Positions 54,327 to 64,000 of a DNA stretch of 64,000 nucleotides are shown here, piece by piece. The stretch lies in contig CM060947.1 in NCBI GenBank assembly GCA_030765055.1, forward strand, positions 49,842,047 through 49,906,046, written 5' to 3'. Source of the DNA: Mantis religiosa (lineage: Eukaryota > Arthropoda > Insecta > Mantodea > Mantidae). How positions within the stretch are numbered: the first letter of the stretch is position 1; every line of letters starts with the position of its first letter. Below the pieces are notes generated by a model, which worked only from the letters and a program-made list of their open reading frames with translations, was not told the origin of the DNA and ran no database searches. A program made the position numbers and the translations under genes.

Positions 54327-54959
54327 CTAAAGAAGAATTGAAGGATTTTATTTTCAGCTATAGTATTTATGCATAATGTAAATTTTCTTGGGAAACCAGA
54401 ATAAAATTTTCAGTAACATAAAGTTATTATGACATATCCTAAAACACAACTTGAAAACACTGAACTTAGATAAGGTTGAAGAGACATAAAGAGAACGTAA
54501 ATTATATTACAAAACTGTCAGCATCATTGACAGTTTTTCTTTTGATATGGAGGGAGGTATTAACATTGTAGTAGAAAGGGAACGAGATTAAAAACGATTG
54601 GAGGTAAAATAGTGATTGAAGGGTTGGAAGCAAAGGAAAATAAATATTGTTTATATGTTAAACGATGATAATATTAGCTACGACCAATGTTTATGTTATA
54701 AACAGATAATTACAATAGTTTAAACTTTAGGTGAATTTTGTTCCATCACAATTACATTGATACTTAAGTCCCAGAAGTTTAGTAAAAAGAAGGACAAAAA
54801 AAAAAAGCAATACAGTAGGATAAGACCTGAAGCTTTCCTGGCGACAAATGCTCTGTTTATTCTCGGGCAGCCAATCAGGTGAAAATATGATTGGATAATG
54901 TGGTTATAACATTTCATAAATATCCTGATGATGTGAGAGAGGCACACTCCGTAAACGTT

Positions 54960-55185
54960 GCCCGCCGTGGTAGCGTAGATGGTAGCATGTCTCCCTCACT
55001 TTCAGGAGACCCCGAGTTCGAATATCTGTCACCTAGATATGGTTTTTCCGGGGGTTTTCCTTATCCTTCAAGACAAATGTCGGGTAAATCTGAGCTCCAT
55101 GGACCCTGGACTCATTTCATTATCATTTCACGCAAATCATTCACCTTCCGATATAACTTATGGTTGGGAGGACGCAAATTAAAAG
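54960..55185 (+). mobile_element. SINE family A copy 8 (array copy 2)
   Basis: Head GCCCGCCGTGGTAGCGTAGA; the GGTCAGGGTGAGTT block is deleted, as in the next unit. Confidence 0.85.
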
Positions 55186-55464
55186 AAAGCTCCTGAAACG
55201 TTGATATCTAATCATCTTACCACGTGGCTGGCTACCCGAGAAGAAAGTGAGAACAATACAGTAGGTTAGTAGTGAGGGTTTATATTACTCGACTGAGCGT
55301 TCAGGCTTTACTTTCAAGTGACCATCGTTCTGTGGTCGTTCCGTATCAGGTCCTATCTGGTCGATTAATGGAGTTAAATTTTAGTAAGTTGATGTACAGT
55401 AAGTTACGAAACACAAATAGAGCGATTGGAAGCCACGTGTGTCTATATTATAAGTTTCCTTCAG

Positions 55465-55561
55465 CCTACCAATGTATGACCCATTGCTGTCCAGAAGACA
55501 TGATTATATCTGAACAGAGTATACATACACTGGACTCGCCGTGTATGTGCGATAAGCTCAG
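55465..55561 (+). CDS. candidate Cys-rich plus-strand exon in the array unit
   Basis: Bounded by a good acceptor (GTTTCCTTCAG|) and donor (CTCAG|GTAAAC). The open frame reads YQCMTHCCPEDMIISEQSIH then TLDSPCMCDKL, with five Cys in 31 residues. The frame is kept in copies 1 and 3, but the acceptor is CG instead of AG in copy 1 (near 51051). Function unknown; may be chance. Confidence 0.25.
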
Positions 55562-58103
55562 GTAAACCTCTATGTTGCGATTCTTTTCCGATACTCTTTC
55601 TCGCTTTGCGATGTAATACGCTAGCTGTGTCACGTGAACATAGGGTAGGGGGTTGAGTGTCATGCAGTCCCGCACGTACTCATTCAACCAAGGTCACAGT
55701 TAACGGTAGTCTATCAAAGGTAGTCACACGATGGACACAGTGACATAGAATATGTTGTACATTTATTCGTTAATTATACAAAACAAACTTTTCTTTTCGA
55801 AATATATGAACGTAAATAAAAGAATCATTCATATTTACAAAGTGCCCAGTAACTGAAAAGCTAATTGGTTGTGACGATACTACATCATGTCTCTGCATGT
55901 CTTGTTGCAGTGAACGACAATATATATAAACAATCTAATTTTGTTAATAGTGGGTGCAATGTTCAATTTGGGTTTAGTTGAAACATTGACAGGGGAAGGG
56001 AGCAAGTTGTAAAGCAAACAGCGAATAAAAAAAATTAGTTTATGTAATTTGTATGGATGTCCAAACAGTTACTGCAAATGCTGTTCACACATATAATGTA
56101 GCTAATTACATGTACAATACCATAATTGCTTTGCCCTTCAATGTTTCTTAGTGAGTACCATTCGCTAATAATGTTGCGATATATGGAGTGTGTGCGCTGT
56201 CTCAATGCAAGTTGAAGTAATACTTATGATTCTCGCCATACGTACTATAGATTTTGCAAATGCAGTACATAAATGCCATAACCTCATAAATATAAATGTT
56301 TTTACATAAATATACATAAATGTTTTAACATGTACAACATGTTTTAAGAAACAAAAATGCAATAAATAAAGCCTGTTAAACCTATACCGGAAAGTACACG
56401 AAACACTATATGTGTAGTTGGGTAGGTATACATGTTCAGAAACATGCTGAAGTTATAAACATTCGATTTTGCTAATAGTGGGTGCAATGTTTAATTTGCG
56501 TTTCGTTAATGCATTACCAGAGGAAAGTAACAAGCTGTAAAGCAAACAGTGAATATAACAAACTTTTAGGTTATGCAATTTGTATCGACGTCCAAACCGT
56601 TATAGTAAACGCTGTTCACACATATACTGTAGCTAATTACATGTACAATACCATCATGGTTTAGCCCTACAATGTGCCTTAATGAATACCATTTGCTAAA
56701 TATATCGCGATTTATGCGCTGTGTGAGATGTCAGAATGCAAGTTGAAGTATTAATTTATGAATTTTGCCGTACCTACTGTAGATTGTGCAAATGCAGTAC
56801 ATAAATTCTTTGCTGCGAATTGCACACGTAAAGAAATGTTGAAACCTGTCCATCTTGTATGTTGTGGTATTTAAATGAAGCCATTTATTTGTTCAATTAT
56901 GTTTTTCAATCAAGGGCACAATGGTTTGACTGAAATGTGACGGTTGATTATGAAGTGCCAAGAGGAAATGTAAGTTTGCTACAACCTGTTTCCTTAAAGG
57001 GAGCCACAGTTATTACTTCATTACTAGCCAAATAGAATATGTGTTCACAATCAGGTTCCAAGTTACTCGTCCCAGAATGCATATTTTGTAACCTTGCTTT
57101 TATTCATGGATGACTTTTAAATCGTGGACCTTCACTTTTTGCACATGCTTCTGTGAAATGATAATTTATATCAGAAGACGTGATTTATTCATGAGGATAA
57201 ACTATTGCCCAAATGATTTTAATCAAATTATATTTGTGCAATACTATTATCAGAATTTATAACAGTTATGTGGCCTTATTAAAAGAAAATTGACTGGAAA
57301 TCTCTCGGTGTTCATAAATTAACAATGCATTCCAAATATTCTCCATATATCTCACTTAATCTATAATAATATTAGCCTAACGCAACCTATATAACCTATA
57401 ACATTAACCTAACGCAATGAAAAAGAATCTAACGCTATGGAAAAATCTAAACTGTAAACGAACTATGCTAGACCTTATTACAAATGAGCTATTACTGAAA
57501 ATATCAGGAAAATATACAGAAAACAGCGAATAAAGAGTTGAAACAAGACGCCTGATACTACATATGTTTGGTTTTCCCGGTAATTCACATTCTAAACACA
57601 ATATAGCGTTGCAAACACGGTAAAATCCTAGTGGAAAATATTGCTAACCGTTCACATTCCATCGTAATGCATAGAGTAACAAATCTTCATGTAAATCGAA
57701 ATTTAAATCTTATTAATGGATTTGTATTTATAAATTTTATTTCTTGAATCTCAATTAGATAGACATTACTGGATGAGAAGAGAATACTGTTTCTATGTTC
57801 ATGTATTTGGTCTGCATAACAAAGCTAATTTCTTTACAGCCACTTTTCCTTTGGCTAATTGCAGTGAAACTATTATATCGTCAAATTTATACGCAGTTTC
57901 AATTTAAAAAAATTACTATCTGCTTGAATGCTCACGCTTTGCATTACCATATTTTGTAGTGGATATGTTGGTATACGTGTTTTCTAAACAAATTTTGTGA
58001 GGATGGAGAGCTCTCTCCTGAATTTGGTATTACAGGATCGTATTTAAATTGCTGTGACCTAGTTTTCATTTCTGCACCACTGTTTAATAGAAGTTGAAGT
58101 TGT

Positions 58104-58741
58104 TCATGCTTTAGAACCAGATATCCTTCTTGTAGAGCTTTTAGTAGCTCTTCCTGGATATTTCGAAATACATTTAATCCCATCACTCCTATTGGTGTAT
58201 GGTGCCGTTGCTTCTGTTAAATAAAATGGCTCCGAATGTTGCGGGGGAGAGGTTGAAGCTGGACCCTCTACTGGTTTCTGATCTTTTGTCACAAGCAAGT
58301 TGTTATCTGACAAGGGAGTTTGAGCAGAGAGATCACTGGTGGATGTGCATACATCTGCTGAAGTCTGACTACGGACATCACACATCATTTTTGGATATAG
58401 TGTAAGGTTGCTTATTGATGTGATGATGTGTTTAAGTTCCTTGTCATCCCTTGGCTCATCGACGTCGACGGGTTCCACTGGAGTTGGACATATGCATGGA
58501 ATATCAAATAGAGCAGGAGTGGACGATGATGCTGAGGAAGTGTCATAACAAGTCCCTGGAACTACCCGGAAACTATAGGTGACTGGCCCTCATTGTGGAG
58601 AACAGGGGAAATTCGGAAGCTTCAGTATCCTCATCACTGGGCTAGGTGCTGGACTCCTGGTGGCTTTAACTACAGAACAGTACGTTGCTCTTGTGGCATC
58701 TCTGCCTACGGCAGCGAAATTTGACATCTGAACCGCGGATC
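58104..58741 (-). pseudogene. array exon, copy 3 (nonsense mutation)
   Basis: Same acceptor at 58742. A TGA at 58592-58590 replaces the TGC codon seen in copy 4. Downstream the frame is open and matches copy 2. The neighbouring frame (57944-58186) carries NVFRNIQEELLKALQEGYLV and FKYDPVIPNSGESSPSSQ without a stop. Confidence 0.6.
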
Positions 58742-59373
58742 CTAAAGAAGAATTGAAGGATTTTATTTTCAGCTATAGTATTTATGCATAATGTAAATTT
58801 TCTTGGGAAACCAGAATAAAATTTTCAGTAACATAAAGTTATTATGACATATCCTAAAACACAACTTGAAAACACTGAACTTAGATAAGGTTGAAGAGAC
58901 ATAAAGAGAACGTAAATTATATTACAAAACTGTCAGCATCATTGACAGTTTTTCTTTTGATATGGAGGGAGGTATTAACATTTTAGTAGAAAGGGAACGA
59001 GATTAAAAACGATTGGAGGTAAAATAGTGATTGAAGGGTTGGAAGCAAAGGAAAATAAATATTGTTTATATGTTAAACGATGATAATATTAGCTACGACC
59101 AATGTTTATGTTATAAACAGATAATTACAATAGTTTAAACTTTAGATGAATTTTGTTCCATCACAATTACATTGATACTAAGGTCCCAGGAGTTTAGTAA
59201 AAAAAAGGACAAAAAAAAAGCAATACAGTAGGATAAGACCTGAAGCTTTCCTGGCGACAAATGCACTCAGTTTATTCTCGGGCAGCCAATCAGGTGAAAA
59301 GATGATTGGATAATGTGGTTATAACATTTCATAAATATCCTGATGATGTGAGAGATGCACACTCCGTAAACGT

Positions 59374-59601
59374 TGCCCGCCTTGGTGGCGTAGATGGTAG
59401 CATGTCTCCCTCACTTTCAGGAGACCCCGAGTTCGAATATCTGTCACCTAGATATGGTTTTTCCGGGGGTTTTCCTTATCCTTCAAGACAAATGTCGGGT
59501 AAATCTGAGCTTCATGGAACCTGGACTCATTTCATTATCATTTCACGCAAGTCATTCACCTTCCGATATAACTTATGGTTGGGAGGACGCAAATTAAAAA
59601 A
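59374..59601 (+). mobile_element. SINE family A copy 9 (array copy 3)
   Basis: Head GCCCGCCTTGGTGGCGTAGA; shares the internal deletion with the SINE of copy 2. Confidence 0.85.
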
Positions 59602-62504
59602 AAGCTCCTGAAACGTTGATATCTAATCATCTTACCACGTGGCTGGCTACCCGAGAAGAAAGTGAGAACAATACAGTAGGTTAGTAGTGAGGGTTTATAT
59701 TACTCGACTGAGCGTTCAGACTTGACTTTCAAGTGACCATCGTTCTGTGGTCGTTCCGTATCAGGTCCTATCTGGTCGATTAATGGAGTTAAATTTTAGT
59801 AAGTTGATGTACAGTAAGTTACGAAACACAAATAGAGCGATTGGAAGCCACGTGTGTCTATATTATAAGTTTCCTTCAGCCTACCAATGTATGACCCATT
59901 GCTGTCCAGAAGACATGATTGTATCTGAACAGAGTATACATACGCTGGATTCGCCGTGTATGTGCGATAACCTCAGGTAAACCTCTATGTTGCGATTCTT
60001 TTCCGATACTCTTTCTCGCTTTGCGATGTAGTACGCTAGCTGTGTCGCGTGAACATAGGGTAGGGGGTTGAGTGTCATGCAGTCCCGCACGTACTCATTC
60101 AACCAAGGTCACAGTTAACGGTAGTCTATCAAAGGTAGTCACACGATGGACACAGTGACATAGAATATGTTGTACATTTATTCGTTAATTATACAAAACA
60201 AACTTTTCTTTTCGAAATATATGAACGTAAATAAAAGAATCATTCATATTTACAAAGTGCCCAGTAACTGAAAAGCTAATTGGTCGTGACGATACTACAT
60301 CATGTCTCTGCATGTCTTGTTGCAGTGAACGACAATATATATAAACAATCTAATTTTGTTAATAGTGGGTGCAATGTTCAATTTGGGTTTAGTTGAAACA
60401 TTGACAGGGGAAGGGAGCAAGTTGTAAAGCAAACAGCGAATAAAAAAAATTAGTTTATGTAATTTGTATGGATGTCCAAACAGTTACTGCAAATGCTGTT
60501 CACACATATAATGTAGCTAATTACATGTACAATACCATAATTGCTTTGCCCTTCAATGTTTCTTAGTGAGTACCATTCGCTAATAATGTTGCGATATATG
60601 GAGTGTGTGCGCTGTCTCAATGCAAGTTGAAGTAATACTTATGATTCTCGCCATACGTACAATAGATTTTGCAAATGCAGTACATAAATGCCATAACCTC
60701 ATAAATATAAATGTTTTTACATAAATATACATAAATGTTTTAACATGTACAACATGTTTTAAGAAACAAAAATGCAATAAATGAAGCCTGTTAAACCTAT
60801 ACCGGAAAGTACACGAAACACTATATGTGTAGTTGGGTAGGTATAAGTGTTCAGAAACATGCTGAAGTTATAAACATTCGATTTTTCTAATAGTGGGTGC
60901 AATGTTTAATTTGCGTTTCGTTAATGCATTACCAGAGGAAAGTAACAAGCTGTAAAGCAAACAGTGAATATAACAAACTTTTAGGTTATGCAATTTGTAT
61001 CGATGTCCAAACCGTTATAGTAAACGCTGTTCACACATATACTGTAGCTAATTACATGTACAATACCATAATGGTTTAGCCCTGCAATGTGCCTTAATGA
61101 ATACCATTTGCTAAATATATCGCGATTTATGCGCTGTGTGAGATATCAGAATGGAAGTTGAAGTATTAATTTATGAATTTTGCCGTACCTACTGTAGATT
61201 GTGCAAATGCAGTACATAAATTCTTTGCTGCGAATTGCACACGTAAAGAAATGTTGAAACCTGTCCATCTTGTATGTTGTGGTATTTAAATGAAGCCATT
61301 TATTTGTTCAATTATGTTTTTCAATCAAGGGCACAATGGTTTGACTGAAATGTGACGTTTGATTATGAAGTGCCAAGAGGAAATGTAATTTTGCTACAAC
61401 CTGTTTCCTTAAAGGGAGCCACAGTTATTACTAGCCAAATAGAAAATGTGTTCACAATCAGGTTCCAAGTTACTCGTCCCGGAATGCATATTTTATAACC
61501 TTGCTTTTATTCATGGATGACTTTTAAATCGTGGACCTTCACTTTTTGCACATGCTTCTGTGAAATGATAATTTATATCAGAAGACGTGATTTATTCATG
61601 AGGATAAACTACTGCCCAATTGATTTTAATCTAATTATATTTGTGCAAAACTATTTTTAGAATTTATAACAGTTATGTGGCCTTATTAAAAGAAAATTTA
61701 CTGGAAAACTCTCGGTGTTCATAAATTAACAAGGCATTCCAAATATTCTCCATATATCTCACCTAATCTATAATAATATTAGCCTAACGTAACCTGTATA
61801 ACCTATAACACTAACCTAACCCAATGAAAAATATCTAACGCTATGGAAAAATCTAAACTGTAAACGAGCTATTATAGACCTTATTACAAATGAACTATTA
61901 ATGAAGATATCAGGAAAATATACAGAAAACAGCGAATAAAGAGTTGAAACAAGACGCCTGATACTACATATGTTTGGTTTTCCCGTTTATTCACATTAAG
62001 CATAATATAGCGTTGTAAACACGGTAAAATCCTAGTGGAAAATCTTGCTAACCGTTCACATTCCATCATAATGCATAGAGTAACAAACCTTCAGGTAAAT
62101 CGAAATTTAAATCTTAATAATGGATTTTTTATTTATAAATTTTATTTCTTGAATCTTTGAAAATGGGCACTACTGGATAAGAAAGGTATACTGTTTCTAT
62201 TTTCATATATTTGGTCTGCATAACAAACCTATTTTTACAGACACTTCTCTTTTGGCAAATTACAGTGAAACTATTATTTCGTCAAGTTTATACTCAGTTT
62301 CAATTTAAATAAATGACTATCTGCTTGAATGCTCACGCTTTGCATTACCATATTTTGTAGTGGATATGTTGGTATACGTGTTTTGTAAACAAATTTTGTG
62401 AAGATGGAGAGCTCTCTCCTGAACTTGGAACTACAGGATCGTATTTAAATTGCTGTGACCTAGTTTTCATTTCTGCACCTCTGTTTGATAGAAGTTGAAG
62501 TTGT

Positions 62505-63142
62505 TCATACTTTAGATCCAGATATCCTTCTTGTAGAGCTTTTAGTAGCCTTTCCTGGACATATCGAAATACATTTAATCACAGTATTCCTATTGGTGTA
62601 TGGTGCCGTTGCTTCTGTTAAATAAAATGGCTCTGAATGTTGTGGGGAAGAGGTAGAAGCTTGACCCTCTACTGGTTTCTTATCTTTTATCACAAGCAAG
62701 TTGTTATCTGACAAGGGAGTTTGAGCAGAGAGATCACTAGTGGAAGTGCATACATCTGCTGAAGTCTGATAATTGACATCATACATAATTTTTGGGTATA
62801 CTGTAAGGTTGCTTATTGATGTGGAGGTGTCTTTAAGTTCCTTGTCATCCCTTGGCTCATCGACTTCCATTGGTTCCACTGGAGTTGGACATATGTATGG
62901 AATATCAAATAGAGCAGGATTGGACGATGTTGCTGGAGAAGTGTCATAAGAAGACCCTGGAACTACCCGGAAGCTATAGGTGACTGGCCCGCATGGTGGA
63001 GAACAGTATAAATTCGGAAGCTTCAGTGTCCTCGTCACTGGGCTAGGTGCTGGGCTCCTGGTGGCGTTAACTGCTGAACAGTACGTTGTTCTTGTGGTAT
63101 CTCTGCTTACGGCAGCGAAATTTGACGTCTGAACCGCGGATC
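62505..63142 (-). CDS. unrecognised Ser/Thr/Pro-rich exon, array copy 4
   Basis: Acceptor TTTTTCTCCAG|GATCC at 63143, open to 62505 (about 212 codons). It reads CSPPCGPVTYSFRVVPGSSY, PTPVEPMEVDEPRDDKELKD, YPKIMYDVNYQTSADVCTST and QHSEPFYLTEATAPY. This is the most complete version: it keeps the CGP residues missing from copy 1 and has neither lesion of copies 2 and 3. Same uncertainty about the last ~25 residues as in copy 1. Confidence 0.5.
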
Positions 63143-63777
63143 CTGGAGAAAAATTGAAGGAAATTATTTTCAGCTATAGTATTTATTCATAATGTAAATT
63201 TTCTTGGTAAACCAGAATAAAATTTTCAGTAACTTGCAGTTATTATGACATATCTTAAAACACAACTTGAAAGCATTGAACCTCAATAAGTTCGAAGAAA
63301 CATAAAGAGAACGTAAATTATATTAAAAAATTGTCAGCATCATTGACAGAGTTTTTTTTTGATATGGAGGAAAGTATTAAAATCGCAGTAGAAAGGGAAC
63401 GAGATTGAAAATAACAATTGGACGCAAAATAGTGATTGAAGGGTTGGAAGCTAAGGAAAGTAAATATTGTTTATGTGTTAAACGATGATAATATTAGCTA
63501 CGGCCATTGTTTATATCATAAACAAATAATAACAATAGCTTAAATTTTAGATGATTTTTGTTCCATCAAAACTACATTGATAATTAGGGCCCAGAAATTT
63601 AGTAAAAAAAGCCAGAGGAAAAGCAATACAGTAGGATAAGACCTGAAGCTTTCCTGGCGTCAAATGCGCTCACTTTATTCTCGGGCAGCCAGTCAGGTGA
63701 AAAGATGATTGGATATTGTGGTTATAACATTTCATAAATATCCTGATGATGTGAGAGATGTACACTCCGTAAACGTT

Positions 63778-64000
63778 GCCCGCCTTGGTAGCGTAGATGG
63801 TAGCATATCCGCCTCACCTTAAAGAGGCCCCGAGTTCGAATATCGGTCAGGGTGAGTTACCTAAATAAGGGGGTTTCCGGTTTTTTTTCTTATCCTTCAA
63901 GACAAATGTCGGGTAACTCTGAGCTCCATGGACCCTGGACCCATTTCATTATCATTTCACGCAAATCATTCACCTTCAGATATAACTTATGGTTGGGAGG
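63778..64000 (+). mobile_element. SINE family A copy 10 (array copy 4, partial)
   Basis: Head GCCCGCCTTGGTAGCGTAGA and full GGTCAGGGTGAGTTACC block, as in array copy 1; cut by the window end near GGTTGGGAGG. Confidence 0.85.

Larger units (their letters stand above)
51931..56334. repeat. 4.4-kb tandem array, copy 2
   Basis: 4,404 bp. Nearly identical to copy 3, including a shared deletion in the SINE (the AGGGTGAGTT block after TTCGAATATC) that copies 1 and 4 lack. Confidence 0.92.
56335..60749. repeat. 4.4-kb tandem array, copy 3
   Basis: 4,415 bp, sister of copy 2; long stretches (for example 58740-59150 against 54325-54740) differ at only a few positions. Confidence 0.92.
60750..64000. 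repeat. 4.4-kb tandem array, copy 4 (cut by window end)
   Basis: At least 3,251 bp. Diagnostic sites in the exon and SINE match copy 1 rather than copies 2 and 3. The array probably continues past the window. Confidence 0.9.

Overview
The window is eukaryotic and almost certainly arthropod (insect) nuclear DNA. It is AT-rich and intron-bearing, and it is filled with Penelope-like elements (PLEs), mariners, a Ty3/gypsy element, non-LTR fragments and several tRNA-derived SINE families, with scattered CCTAA-type runs. A SINE-like fragment near 32.2 kb resembles, from memory, repeats of cockroach-like (polyneopteran) genomes; the taxon is only tentative.

Layout. 0.4-1.7 kb: a mariner relic with both terminal inverted repeats. 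2.4-3.3 kb: a 5'-truncated LINE with a 14-bp target duplication. 5.2-18.1 kb: a nest of elements. A PLE (PLE-1, minus strand) was split once by a second PLE (PLE-2) and once by a nearly intact gypsy element (9894-17969) with almost identical LTRs, a probable -1 frameshift between gag and pol, and a 2.3-kb non-coding tail. 18.1-24.7 kb: a GAA array of about 540 bp, two more decayed PLEs, long palindromes and a transposase scrap. 25.9-26.2 kb: the first two coding exons of a SCAMP gene (minus strand), the only host gene named with confidence. 27.2-35.7 kb: LINE and SINE debris and a small unidentified plus-strand gene (two well-supported exons plus a possible first exon). 35.8-37.9 kb: a composite of head-to-head PLE copies bounded by a 12-bp direct repeat. 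39-46.9 kb: DNA-transposon and LINE remnants, including a mariner with a nested 287-bp insertion and a foldback element. 47.5-64.0 kb: at least 3.7 tandem copies of a ~4.4-kb unit, each with an unrecognised Ser/Thr/Pro-rich exon (minus strand) and a SINE; copies 2 and 3 are sisters and carry disabling lesions, while copies 1 and 4 keep the frame.

Three themes stand out. First, insertion order can be read at base level from target duplications. Second, hammerhead-ribozyme-like motifs sit at the 3' ends of the PLEs, overlapping the last codons of the ORF, and recur at the tips of long palindromes. Third, the 4.4-kb tandem array carries an unknown exon. There is no operon logic; most reading frames belong to mobile elements or are decayed.
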